DNA of 64,000 nucleotides from Rhizobium altiplani. Lineage in GTDB: Bacteria > Pseudomonadota > Alphaproteobacteria > Rhizobiales > Rhizobiaceae. Of this stretch, positions 18,164 to 27,601 are shown in pieces. Where the stretch lies: assembly GCF_001542405.1 (NCBI RefSeq), contig NZ_LNCD01000033.1:124001-188000 (forward strand), read 5' to 3'. The translations under genes were made by a program, and so were the position numbers. Position 1 is the stretch's first letter, and each line of letters starts with the position of its first letter. The notes beneath the pieces were generated by a model. That model saw only the letters and a program-made list of their open reading frames with translations. It ran no database searches and had not been told where the DNA came from.

Positions 18164-20451
18164 TTGACGTCAAGGGAACCAAGACCGTTACGCCAGGGAC
18201 AACGGAGTCCTACGAGCACTATGTCTTGAAGAATGAGGACAAGCGTTCGAGCGCACCCGCTTTCTTCACCGTGCTTCTCACGGGGCTTGCGCTCTACCTG
18301 AAGAGCGCTTTCCCAAGTTTGGCAAGGGCGGAGCCGGCTGAGCCGGAGGATGCTGCCGGAGAGCCGACGCCAACGGCGCCGGAGGTTGTTCCGTCGAGTG
18401 CGCCTGATCCAGGTCCGGTTGCGGAAGGGTTTTTCCTGGAAGCGGATGGACCGAAGCGCTCCGGCGAGCGATCCTTCGCCTACCGTGAGCCGAACGACTT
18501 TATGCCAAGCGATCTGCCGGCGTTCGAGTTCCAGAACCTGAAGCTTCCGAGCTTTGAGCTTCTGAAAAGAATGGGCGGAATTACCGTATCGTTCCCGGCT
18601 GCCAACGACAACGCCTGGACGGCGAAAGGTGGTGCGAATACTGCCAGCGGCGGGTCCGATCATCCGGGAGGTTTCGCGCCAGGGCGCGAAAACGCCGCCG
18701 CCACTCCAGGCGGTGACGACCTCATCGAAGATGAGGCTGCCGATGAGCGAAATCCGGACGGCAAGGCAGCAAACCGCGCCTGCCGGACCAGCGGTCCGAT
18801 CTATCTCCTGGATGTCTACGGCTGCGCGATGACGGTGATCGGCTTGGCCGACCTCTTGCGCGGCGCCTGGGATCCGGACGGCGACGCTCTCAAGGTCCAA
18901 AATATCACCGTGTCATCGGGTGATATCACGCAGACGGCGGATGGCTGGTTGTTCGATCCCTCGACGCTCGGTCCGGTCACCATAAGCTACCAGATTACCG
19001 ATGGCGAATTCTCCGTGGCTCAGACTGCGATGTTCAACGTGCTGACGAGGCCGCCGGTCGTTGGCACCGCCGGCGACGACGTCATGCTTGGCACCGACTG
19101 TGCCGACAACATTGATGGACGTGATGGCGACGATAACATCGACAGCCGCAGCGGCAGTGACACGGTGTTCGGCGGCGCGGGAAGCGACCACATCGTCGCT
19201 GGCAGCGGTAACGACGTCGTCTTTGCTGGCATCGGCAACGACATTGTCCTGGGTGGCGCGGGCGACGATCAACTATGGGGCGGCGACGGCGATGATCGCC
19301 TGTTCGGCGATGCCGGTCGCGACATCATTTTCGGTGAGGCCGGCAACGACACAATCAGCGGCGGCGACGATGACGACATGCTTTTTGGAGGCGGGGGAGA
19401 AGACGTCGTAGCCGGGGAGGGGGGCAACGACCTCCTCGCCGGCGATGACGGCGATGACAGGCTCGACGGCGGCGATGGAAACGACATTGTCTTCGGAGAG
19501 GCCGGTTCCGACGTGATCGACGGTAGCGAGGGCGACGATTTTCTCGCCGGCGGTGCCGGAGAGGACGTCGTACGCGGCGGCGACGGCAACGACATGGTCG
19601 CCGGCGATGCGGACCTGGCCGCCGACACTTATGACGGCGGCCAGGGCGTCGACATGCTCGACTATTCGGCATCGCTGATGTCGCTCGTCGTCGATCTTGC
19701 CGCGGCGAGCGCCAGCGGCGGCGAGATCGGCAATGATCGCATCACGAATTTCGAGGTGGTCAAGGGCGGTGAAGGCAACGATACGATCACCGGCGGCAGC
19801 GATGACGATACGCTGATCGGCAACGGCGGCGACGACTGCGTAAGCGACGGTCAAGGGGCCGACAATGTCAACGCGGGCGCGGGCAATGACCTGGTGCTCG
19901 CAGCAGCCGATAGCTCCGACGATTGCTATCGGGGTGAGGCCGGCTTCGACACCCTGGATTATTCGGATGCTGCGCACGGGGTTCTCATCGACCTGGCATC
20001 CGGCATCGCGACCGGCTTCGACGTCGGCCGCGACGTCATCGACGGGTTCGAGCAATTCATTGGCGGGTCCGGTGACGACGCCGTGCTGGTGTCGACGGCA
20101 GCCGTCGTCCTTTCCGGAGGAGAGGGCGCCGACACGTTCAATTTCCAGATTCCGAAAGGCAGCTCCGGCGCCGAGGTCATCCACCAGATCCTCGACTTCA
20201 TGGTCGGCGACCGGATCGAGATGTCGAAATACCAGATCTTCGAGGAGGTCTTGGACAGTCTCGAGGACCGTTTTGAGGACGCTTACGGTGAGGATGCGAA
20301 GGCTGATGTCCTGCCGATCCGGGTCCGGCACCAGGGCACGGGTGAACTCGAGGAAACACTGGTGGAGGTCGACATGGACCAGGACGACCACTTCGAGATG
20401 ACCATCAACCTGAGCGGCCATCATCTGTTGATGATTGTGGAAAACGCCTGA
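18160..20451 (+). CDS. RTX calcium-binding protein with N-terminal membrane segment
   Basis: Protein of 763 aa placed between the ABC and membrane-fusion genes; its ATG overlaps the ABC stop codon. A hydrophobic segment (about residues 33-52, FFTVLLTGLALYLKSAF) is followed by a Pro/Glu/Ala-rich linker. A cadherin-like region (about 205-300, with WDPDGDALKVQNI and TISYQITDGEFSV) precedes RTX repeats from about residue 305. The C-terminus is a short beta-rich region, not an obvious copy of the peroxidase tail. An N-terminal membrane helix is unusual in a type I substrate: the protein may be anchored and help the exporter, or be a surface-retained adhesin-like product. Function is unknown. Confidence 0.75.
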   Translation: MIDVKGTKTVTPGTTESYEHYVLKNEDKRSSAPAFFTVLLTGLALYLKSAFPSLARAEPAEPEDAAGEPTPTAPEVVPSSAPDPGPVAEGFFLEADGPKRSGERSFAYREPNDFMPSDLPAFEFQNLKLPSFELLKRMGGITVSFPAANDNAWTAKGGANTASGGSDHPGGFAPGRENAAATPGGDDLIEDEAADERNPDGKAANRACRTSGPIYLLDVYGCAMTVIGLADLLRGAWDPDGDALKVQNITVSSGDITQTADGWLFDPSTLGPVTISYQITDGEFSVAQTAMFNVLTRPPVVGTAGDDVMLGTDCADNIDGRDGDDNIDSRSGSDTVFGGAGSDHIVAGSGNDVVFAGIGNDIVLGGAGDDQLWGGDGDDRLFGDAGRDIIFGEAGNDTISGGDDDDMLFGGGGEDVVAGEGGNDLLAGDDGDDRLDGGDGNDIVFGEAGSDVIDGSEGDDFLAGGAGEDVVRGGDGNDMVAGDADLAADTYDGGQGVDMLDYSASLMSLVVDLAAASASGGEIGNDRITNFEVVKGGEGNDTITGGSDDDTLIGNGGDDCVSDGQGADNVNAGAGNDLVLAAADSSDDCYRGEAGFDTLDYSDAAHGVLIDLASGIATGFDVGRDVIDGFEQFIGGSGDDAVLVSTAAVVLSGGEGADTFNFQIPKGSSGAEVIHQILDFMVGDRIEMSKYQIFEEVLDSLEDRFEDAYGEDAKADVLPIRVRHQGTGELEETLVEVDMDQDDHFEMTINLSGHHLLMIVENA

Positions 20452-20485
20452 GTGAGCCGTGCCCTGTGGCGGATTGGAGTGAGCG

Positions 20486-21823
20486 ATGTTTGGCAGGAGT
20501 GAACGGAAGATGCGGCACCCCGATCTGGATGTCGAAGACGACAATACCTTTCCGGTGGGCGCGCGGGTTTTCGCCGGCGTCATGCTTGGCACGCTGCTTT
20601 TCGCCGGCGCGGGCGGATGGGCAGCCACCACGCGGCTCAGCGGCGCGGTGATCGCATCGGGCGTGGTCGCGGTCGATCAGAACTTGAAAGCGATACAGCA
20701 CCGTGACGGTGGCATCGTTAGCGAGATCGCCGTCAAGGAGGGCGATTTCGTCCACAAGGGCCAGATCCTGCTTCGGCTCGACGACGCCCAGACCCGCGCC
20801 GAACTTTCGATCGTTCGCACCCAGCTCGTCGAACTGCTGGCCCGTCGGGCGCGGCTCATGGCCGAGCGCGACAATCTGGACAGGATCGAATTTACGCCGG
20901 AACTCATCGTCAAGCGCGACGAATTCCCAAGCATCTTCTTCGGCGAAAACCGCCTATTCGAAGGCAATCATCTAAATCGAAAGAGCCAGAAGCAACAGCT
21001 GGAACTGGGCATATCGCAACTGGACGAGGAAATAAGGGGACTGACGTCGCAGAGCAATTCGAAAGCCGACGAGATCGCCCTTGTGCAGACCGAGCACGAC
21101 AAGATCAAGGGATTGACCGACAAGCGGTTGATGGAAACGTCGCGCAAATACGTGATCGACCGGGAGATGGCAAAGCTTGTCGGAGAGCGCGCCGAGATTC
21201 AGGCGAATATCGCCCGCGCTCGCGCCCGAATGAGCGAAATCCAGCTCCAGATCCTCGCGATCGATGAAACCGCACGGACCGAGGCGCAGCGGGAACTCAG
21301 CGAGGTCGAACCGAAACTGTCAGAGCTCTTGGAGCGTCGCGTCGCCATCGAGGATCGTCTGGCTCGCACCGATATCAGGGCGCCGCTATCAGGTACCGTC
21401 AACGAGCTCTCCATTCATACGATCGGCGGTGTCATCACGCCGGCTGAAAAGCTGGTGACGCTCGTCCCTGCCGACGCAGCTTTGAAGATACAGGCGAAAC
21501 TGTCGCCGACCGATATTGATCAGATGTTTGTCGGCCAACCGGCCAAACTTCGCTTCTCAGCCTTCAACCAGCGGGCTACGCCCGAACTCCACGGCAAGGT
21601 CGACTACGTCTCTGCCGCGACCAGCAGCGACCCATCGACCGGGCAGACCTATTACCTGGCCGACATTGTCGTTTCGCCGGCTGAACTGGCAAAACTGGGA
21701 AACAACAAGCTCGTTCCGGGAATGCCCGTGGAGGCTTTCGTCTCGACGCAGGAGCGGACTGCGATGTCGTTTCTCTCGAAGCCACTGATGGACCAATTCA
21801 GCCGCGCATTCAGGGAAGAATAG
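20486..21823 (+). CDS. Type I secretion membrane-fusion protein (HlyD/PrtE family)
   Basis: Periplasmic adaptor of 445 aa linking the ABC exporter to an outer membrane channel. It has a short cytosolic N-terminus, one membrane helix (about residues 28-50), a biotinyl-lipoyl-like motif (IQHRDGGIVSEIAVKEGDFV), a long coiled-coil hairpin (about 100-290), the returning lipoyl half (DIRAPLSGTVNELSIHT) and a beta-barrel domain to the end. GGAG lies 7 bases before the ATG at 20486. It is the last gene of the secretion unit, 34 bp after the second RTX gene. Confidence 0.9.
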   Translation: MFGRSERKMRHPDLDVEDDNTFPVGARVFAGVMLGTLLFAGAGGWAATTRLSGAVIASGVVAVDQNLKAIQHRDGGIVSEIAVKEGDFVHKGQILLRLDDAQTRAELSIVRTQLVELLARRARLMAERDNLDRIEFTPELIVKRDEFPSIFFGENRLFEGNHLNRKSQKQQLELGISQLDEEIRGLTSQSNSKADEIALVQTEHDKIKGLTDKRLMETSRKYVIDREMAKLVGERAEIQANIARARARMSEIQLQILAIDETARTEAQRELSEVEPKLSELLERRVAIEDRLARTDIRAPLSGTVNELSIHTIGGVITPAEKLVTLVPADAALKIQAKLSPTDIDQMFVGQPAKLRFSAFNQRATPELHGKVDYVSAATSSDPSTGQTYYLADIVVSPAELAKLGNNKLVPGMPVEAFVSTQERTAMSFLSKPLMDQFSRAFREE

Positions 21824-22010
21824 GGGCGGCGAAGGCGGGAAGGTTTTAGCCAACGAGAAGGAGCGCAGGCTTCAGAGCAGCTGCGGTTCAAACATTGTGG
21901 AACGTACGGCGGAAAGGACGTCACCGCTGGCTGGCCTGTCGGGACTTATCAACTGGTCCGTTACTGAATAGATGCAGTCGCGGGACCGCGTGAGGCCGAT
22001 GGCACGGGTC

Positions 22011-22595
22011 TCATTGGTTGGCATCGAAGGCCGCACCGAGATCGTCGCTGGCGTCGCTGGTTGCTTGCAAAGGCTCGTTCGCCAGCTGCTGAGGCATGCT
22101 TGGCTGCTGGGCGGACAGGTTAGGCAGTTGCTCAACCGACGGGACGCTGGGCTCTACCGCCACTGGTACCATGCAGAAACCATAGGGCTTGGATATCAGC
22201 CTATTGTTGACGAAGAGGCCCGCTTTCCAGCTATCAAATCGGCCAGCTTGAAGGCTAACGCGCTGAGGTGAGCCGGGGGCAACCGATATGACGTAACGGG
22301 GATCGGGACCATAGGTGTAGTTCCGGCCACCGTTAGGGGACTTCGAGATATACCAGTACGGCTGTCCACCGTTTAGATGGCGGATTTCCTCGTTGCCCTT
22401 GTAGAAGGCGGTTTCGACTGCTCTCGGGTTGTCGGGCTCGACGGCCAGGTTGTACCCGATATCCTCGCCGGTCTTCTTGGAAACGAACCCACAAAGAACA
22501 ATGTCTTGGGCACTGGCAACACCAACGCAACTACCGACTACGATAGCTGCGGTAAGCAAGGTCCTGATCAAGTTCGTAGCTCCTTTGGTGATCAT
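22011..22595 (-). CDS. Small exported protein of unknown function
   Basis: Secreted or periplasmic protein with a clear signal peptide (TLLTAAIVVGSCVGVASA, cleavage before QD). The mature part has two Cys residues (CGF and FCM) that could form a disulfide, and a Gln/Pro-rich C-terminus. I do not recognise the family. Two starts are possible. ATG at 22595 overlaps the stop of the upstream protease-like gene as ATGA; TTG at 22571 has a better ribosome site (AAAGGAG, 8 bases upstream). The overlap shows co-expression with that ClpP-like protein, so the pair may act together in the periplasm. Confidence 0.6.
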   Translation of the reverse strand: MITKGATNLIRTLLTAAIVVGSCVGVASAQDIVLCGFVSKKTGEDIGYNLAVEPDNPRAVETAFYKGNEEIRHLNGGQPYWYISKSPNGGRNYTYGPDPRYVISVAPGSPQRVSLQAGRFDSWKAGLFVNNRLISKPYGFCMVPVAVEPSVPSVEQLPNLSAQQPSMPQQLANEPLQATSDASDDLGAAFDANQ

Positions 22596-23221
22596 CGCGG
22601 TTCGGAACCATGGAAGGGAACGAGGACTGTGTTGTCCCAACCCTTCAAATCTCTCGCGTCGAGCCGCTTTCCGTCGCGGCTCCCGGTCAGTAGCAACTTG
22701 GCGAGGACAGGATCAGGAGTCCCTACTTCCTTCATGACCCGCGCAAGCTCGACGGACGCAGCCATCGTGGCTTCCGTCTCATTGCCATCGATCGCCAGGG
22801 TGTGAACGTAGAGGGCCCCCGACGGTATCCTCTTGCCATCCTTGGTGCCGCCGACCTCGACGATGCGTGTTGTGGCGGCTGCGAACATCACCACGCAGGA
22901 CGACGCACAGACCGATCCCGCACGGACCACTACTGTCGTGGGTATGCCTTTGATCCGGGCCGATAGTATCCCCGCCGCAATCTGGCGCGCAGCGTATACG
23001 TTGCCGCCGGGTGTATCGACGAGCAAAATCACGCCTGCATCCGTGAGTTGGGTTATCTTGACCTCGCTGACAGCGGCCCTGAACTTGGTTTCGTCACCAA
23101 ACTCGATAGGACCGGATATTGCGACGGTATCGAAGTCGACCTTCCGATAATCGGCACTATTCGCCGGCACAGCAGCGAGAAAACTCGCCGCCGCGATTGC
23201 GATTGCGGTTAACTTTCGCAT
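22592..23221 (-). CDS. Exported ClpP/crotonase-fold protease-like protein
   Basis: Protein of 209 aa with a signal peptide (MRKLTAIAIAAASFLAAVPANSA) and a ClpP/SppA-like fold. The segment VILLVDTPGGNVYAA is the oxyanion strand, and VCASSCVVMFAAA carries the putative nucleophile Ser between two Cys. ClpP-like proteins are normally cytosolic, so an exported version lacking an ATPase partner is notable and resembles a small group of periplasmic ClpP-like proteins. The expected His could be the one in YVHTLAID. It forms a two-gene operon with the overlapping downstream secreted protein. Confidence 0.7.
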   Translation of the reverse strand: MRKLTAIAIAAASFLAAVPANSADYRKVDFDTVAISGPIEFGDETKFRAAVSEVKITQLTDAGVILLVDTPGGNVYAARQIAAGILSARIKGIPTTVVVRAGSVCASSCVVMFAAATTRIVEVGGTKDGKRIPSGALYVHTLAIDGNETEATMAASVELARVMKEVGTPDPVLAKLLLTGSRDGKRLDARDLKGWDNTVLVPFHGSEPR

Positions 23222-23700
23222 TGTGATTTCCTTTTCCGTGGCCGCCTCATCGTCGGGCGGTCTCGCTCGAATTGCCGTGGGCCATCACGACAACCCGCAT
23301 ATAAGAAGCGTCCAGAACCTCAGGTTGCCGCTGGACGCCAATTACTTGCTGCTAGATGCCAAGACGCTGACGCACGTAGCTACCGGCACGGCTGGTAAGA
23401 AGGGCGGCAGAATAAGGGTGGTGATCTTAAATTCGAGGTATGCGAATTGGGCAGCCAACAGCTATGGCACATCAACCACGGAACGAGAGCGCCGAATCTC
23501 GGCTATTCGGATTTCGTGTGGAACCGCCCTCTCGCGAGGACACGCCCACGAGATGGGCGCTAAGCTATCAAAAATAGGTGCCCAGACGCAGCGACTTGTC
23601 CCGTGCGAAGCCCTTGGCCGGCGAGCACTTCATCCTTGCACGGGCGTCTTCAGGGGGTGCCGACGAATAAGCGCTGTTTTTGGCTGGGAAGCGGAGCGTT
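23222..23700. other. Intergenic region between ClpP-like and helicase genes
   Basis: About 480 bases with no supported gene. A plus-strand open frame of about 200 codons starts here but has no family resemblance and runs into the 3' end of the helicase gene. The left part must contain the promoter of the protease-like operon. Confidence 0.5.
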
Positions 23701-26700
23701 TCACTGGCTGCCGACCACTTCGGCCAGTTCTAAATACCTGCAGAAAGCGTTGGCCAACTGCATCTGTCTCGGCGTCTTGCAGTCGGCATCGAAGATTGCC
23801 GGGGAGGCGACCAGGATCGCTAAGCACTTCGCCCGCGAGATAGCGACGTTGAAACGATTGGCGCTATAGAGGAACTCCATGCCCCGGGGAGCTTCGGCAT
23901 AGCTCGAAGTTGCCATGGTATAGATCGCAATTGGCGCTTCCTGGCCCTGGAACTTGTCGACCGTTCCCACTCTGGCGGTGGGCAGTCGTTTCTGGATTTC
24001 GAGGACCTGAGCATTGTATGGCGTAATGATCACAATATCGTCGATGGAAAGCGATGCCACCTGGCCCTTGCGGTCCAACCACGTTGGTCCGCACTCGAGG
24101 ATCCGGGATACCAAAGACGCTACGGCATTGGCTTCTTCGATCGATGAGCTGGCGTTGCCCGAGTGCTCGACAGGCAGGTATCTCAAGCCCGATCCCTTTA
24201 TCGGCCCTTCGGAGAGGATTTCTTGCTGGCCGCATGAAACGATCGGGGCCAGTTTCCCTTCGTAGAAAAGCTCGGAAATGAAATCACAGACGTCTGGTTG
24301 CATCCGCCAGGTCTCGGCGAGAAAAAGCCCTTGATCGCGATCAATAGTCTGCCGTTCTCCGAGAACATGCTCGAGGGACGAAACACCGACCCCATCGGGA
24401 TGGGTGCCTTGTGTGGGCTGGTCAAGTTGTTGTGGATCGCCCAGCAACACCAACCGTTTGGCTGCGTGCGACACAGCGAGCACATTAGCGAGCGACATCT
24501 GGGCAGCTTCGTCAACGAATAGAACGTCCAGCACGTCTTCGGCGTCCGGGCGAGCCCAAAGGAAGCTGGTTGCCCCGGCAACGTCTCGTTGCCCCAACTT
24601 CATCACATCCAGTAGATCTTCGTTTCTTTTCGCAAAGAGGAGATGCGCGGTACTCGCCTCGGTGTTGCCAGCCTCGGGCTTCTGGACGCAACGAATATCG
24701 ATGGCCATCTCTTGCGCGGCTTCCATCGCCTTGTCGAGGAGGTTGCGGATCACCTTATGGCTGTTGGCCGTTATTCCGACCTTCTTTCCGTCGGCAACGA
24801 ACTGACAGATCATTCGCGCACCTGTGTGCGACTTGCCCGTGCCTGGCGGACCTTGGATCGGCAGGACGCCTCGTTCCATCTTGGCCGCTATGCGGATCGC
24901 CGCATCGAGAGTGCTTTCCCCTTCGTTTTGCAGAGGCTCGCCACCGATATATGGGGGCACGCGGAGCAGCAGTTCTCGGGCTGCCTGATATCGGCCGTCA
25001 CCCGTTATACCCTCGCCAGCCACGTACTCGCCCAACCGCAGAAGAGCCTCGGCCTGCTCGTCGGCCGCGATATGCTCATGGAAAAACACAGCTTCGGGAT
25101 GGACAGTGGCGGTATCCCCTCTCTTCTTTATGTCGATCGTGAATTGGTCACTGGCAATGTCGAGGGAGGTCCCGAGCGGTGCGCCGCCGGGCTGAAAAAG
25201 CGACTTATCGGCGCGAACGTCGGTATCCTGAGGCGGGAACGTGTAACGATGAACCGGAATTTTACCTTTGCCTCCCGGGACCTCCTCAACAAAGGAAAGT
25301 CCGGAAATCGCCGCGCGCTCGTCTAGTAGCTCATCAACACTGAGATCCCTGAGCCGGAATTTTTCCCAGTAAGACGCCTTATCTTCACGACGATGCCAAT
25401 CGAGGATGTTTGCGAGAATCCATTGCGCCTGCTCTTGTGGCGAACGCTGTTCGGGATCAACCGAGATGCCGGTCAAAAGCCGTTCGGACAGTTCGGCGAC
25501 GCGCCGTTGGCGGGCGGATACTTTTTCGCTGGGGGCTTCGTCCATGCGCGGTCTACGAGGAACACTGACGCCGGTCGCGACAAGCTCGTCGCGCCGCTCT
25601 TCCAGCCAGTCCCTGAGATACTTGGTAGAGACGCAGTCATCCTCGTTGTAGCCTCGAACGATATCCTTTTCGCCCTGCGTAATTGATGAGATGTCTTCAA
25701 GCTCCAGCCCTGCTTGGAGCGACGCCAATGCCACGTTTGCGTCCCGTAGAGCTATCATGCGCTCATATCCATAAAACTGTTCAAGCCGTTTGATGGAGTA
25801 GCTCTCGACACTCGCACGCAATGCGTTTCGAATGACGCTGTAGAGATCCACGAAGACGAGATTCCGGAGAAGCTGATCGATCTCCTCTTCACGGGAGGCG
25901 TAGCGCCCCATCAACCTCTTCAAGGCAGCCGGTTCATAAGGAGCGAAGTGGTATATGTGGAGGCCAGGATAGGCCTCCTTTCTCTCGACGATGAAATCGA
26001 CAAAGCGCTCGAACGCCGTCTTCTCGGCCTCTCGATCGAATGCCCAATCACTTACGCACTGCGCTTCGCCGTCTGCGCTCCGGTAATGATACCCGAACAG
26101 GTATTCCAATCCATGTTCGCCAACAAAGGGGTCACCTTCGAGATCGAAGAACACGTCGCCGGGATTGGGTTCGGGCAACGCGGACAACCCGAGACCTGGT
26201 TGGACTTCAACCAGCTCAAACCGAGGCTCTCCCGATTGCCTTGATTCCGCCTGTATCCGCGCTTGCTCCCGAACCCTCGTGAACGACTGCACCGCCCCAC
26301 GCTCTGGCTTCCAAGACATGGGTAGCGGCATGTGGGCGAGCTGGTCGAGCGTCCTGATATCGTGCTCAGCGAATTCCGCTATCTGGTTCCGGGAAATACC
26401 GGCGACGAAGGAGAGGTGATCGTCATTGCGTCGGCGTTTGTCGCAGGCATCGTACCAGCGACAGATGTCGCAGTGTGACGTCGGGTGAGGGTAGGTCTCT
26501 GCCGGTTCGGCCAGCGTCGCCGCTTCCGCCGCCCGCTTCGCTTTTCGATAGTAGGCTCCAAAGTCGTCCAGGCGAAAGCGCTGCGGCTCGAAGTCAGACC
26601 ATGGCGCGACAACATAGGCCGCATGGGGTTTCAGTCCCTGGGTGGATGCCAACAGGTCCGAGTACAGGCAGAGCTGCAGTATGGTGCCGCCTCGAGTCTC

Positions 26701-27114
26701 CCGCGCCAGCTTGGTATCCATAACCTCATAGGACCACTGCCCGAGATCGCTTGGCCGCTCGACGCGCCTCAGGATGTCGGCGCGACCAGCCCAGCGACCA
26801 TCGCGAAGAGCGGCCTGCACTATGATATCGGGGCCTCGGCGCATGGCAGCGAGGGTCTGTGCCACCCAGACGTCCTCGATGCCGACGCCGTCGATCTTTT
26901 CGACAGAGAGACCGCTCGAGGTGAGGTGATCAACAAAGGCAGCCTCGTGCCTAAAGCCGCGCTCCCTCAGGATGTCTAGAAGTGGATCCCACTGCACCGG
27001 CTTTGAAACCGCGCCGGACATGACCTGGAGGTCGAGGGACGTGAGATGCTCGCAGTTGACATGGCCGACGAGATCCGACGCCGAAAGTTGAATTTGGTTG
27101 AGAAGCGTCTTCAT
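23701..27114 (-). CDS. TM0106-family RecB-like nuclease fused to SF1 DNA/RNA helicase
   Basis: Protein of 1137 aa. The N-terminal part (about 1-270) is a PD-(D/E)XK nuclease: GRADILRRVE is followed by YEVMDTKLA. One early Cys (VNCEHL, about residue 20) and a late CDICRWYDAC trio match the split four-cysteine iron-sulfur pattern of Cas4/AddB/Dna2 nucleases. A RNase H-like exonuclease domain follows (FFDLEGDP, HFAPYEP, YNEDDC). The C-terminal superfamily 1 helicase (about 700-1110) has Walker A QGPPGTGKS, Walker B LFVDEAAQ, GDPQQL and the final VDKFQGQE and NVAISRAK motifs. It is a single-gene nuclease-helicase, probably in DNA repair or defence against foreign DNA; no defence island is seen around it. 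Confidence 0.85.
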   Translation of the reverse strand: MKTLLNQIQLSASDLVGHVNCEHLTSLDLQVMSGAVSKPVQWDPLLDILRERGFRHEAAFVDHLTSSGLSVEKIDGVGIEDVWVAQTLAAMRRGPDIIVQAALRDGRWAGRADILRRVERPSDLGQWSYEVMDTKLARETRGGTILQLCLYSDLLASTQGLKPHAAYVVAPWSDFEPQRFRLDDFGAYYRKAKRAAEAATLAEPAETYPHPTSHCDICRWYDACDKRRRNDDHLSFVAGISRNQIAEFAEHDIRTLDQLAHMPLPMSWKPERGAVQSFTRVREQARIQAESRQSGEPRFELVEVQPGLGLSALPEPNPGDVFFDLEGDPFVGEHGLEYLFGYHYRSADGEAQCVSDWAFDREAEKTAFERFVDFIVERKEAYPGLHIYHFAPYEPAALKRLMGRYASREEEIDQLLRNLVFVDLYSVIRNALRASVESYSIKRLEQFYGYERMIALRDANVALASLQAGLELEDISSITQGEKDIVRGYNEDDCVSTKYLRDWLEERRDELVATGVSVPRRPRMDEAPSEKVSARQRRVAELSERLLTGISVDPEQRSPQEQAQWILANILDWHRREDKASYWEKFRLRDLSVDELLDERAAISGLSFVEEVPGGKGKIPVHRYTFPPQDTDVRADKSLFQPGGAPLGTSLDIASDQFTIDIKKRGDTATVHPEAVFFHEHIAADEQAEALLRLGEYVAGEGITGDGRYQAARELLLRVPPYIGGEPLQNEGESTLDAAIRIAAKMERGVLPIQGPPGTGKSHTGARMICQFVADGKKVGITANSHKVIRNLLDKAMEAAQEMAIDIRCVQKPEAGNTEASTAHLLFAKRNEDLLDVMKLGQRDVAGATSFLWARPDAEDVLDVLFVDEAAQMSLANVLAVSHAAKRLVLLGDPQQLDQPTQGTHPDGVGVSSLEHVLGERQTIDRDQGLFLAETWRMQPDVCDFISELFYEGKLAPIVSCGQQEILSEGPIKGSGLRYLPVEHSGNASSSIEEANAVASLVSRILECGPTWLDRKGQVASLSIDDIVIITPYNAQVLEIQKRLPTARVGTVDKFQGQEAPIAIYTMATSSYAEAPRGMEFLYSANRFNVAISRAKCLAILVASPAIFDADCKTPRQMQLANAFCRYLELAEVVGSQ

Positions 27115-27212
27115 TTGCTCATCTTACGCGAGAGTAGCCTTCGCAGCGAGCTTATTGAAAGCTAAGTTCGCTGAGGTCGATGCGCGGATGCAAACGATAG
27201 GATGGCATTGGC

Positions 27213-27458
27213 TTACTGTGCCGCAGGAGATTTATCGCTTAGCTGATTGAATATGTGTAGCTTCGGTATTTCCCGGGGAGCAGCTCTCTTGTTTTCGGTG
27301 CGCCGCCTCCTCAGCCGAGTTATTAGCTGCAGTGCTTCGGACGGAGTCAACTTGACGCTGCTTGACCAAACTTCAGCTGGACAACCCGTCGCGGTGTCAA
27401 TCACGGCGTAGAGGCCATGCTCGTCTATGTGGACTTGATAATGCGGACGTTCGATCAT
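27213..27458 (-). CDS. Small hypothetical protein
   Basis: Possible 81-residue basic protein from the ATG at 27458 (an upstream in-frame start at 27503 would give 96). The N-terminus looks like a small beta-strand unit (YQVHIDEHGLYAVIDTATG), followed by an amphipathic helix and an RLRRRR cluster. No strong ribosome site is visible and I do not recognise the family. It lies between the nuclease-helicase and cyclase genes. Confidence 0.4.
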   Translation of the reverse strand: MIERPHYQVHIDEHGLYAVIDTATGCPAEVWSSSVKLTPSEALQLITRLRRRRTENKRAAPREIPKLHIFNQLSDKSPAAQ

Positions 27459-27601
27459 TGTAAGGGGTACCGATTGAGGGCGACCACATGTCCGTGCTGG
27501 CATCTCCCGATGTCAATCAGATTTCCTCATGTCGAACTTCATGACGGATTTCGACTTTAAACCTAATTGAAAGCCCGCTCCCTGCGGCGTAACGTCTATG
27601 G

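Noticed and set aside
23223..23843. Plus-strand frame of 206 codons as a possible gene in the 23.2-23.8 kb gap
   Set aside because: No ribosome site, no family features, and its end overlaps the helicase 3' end.
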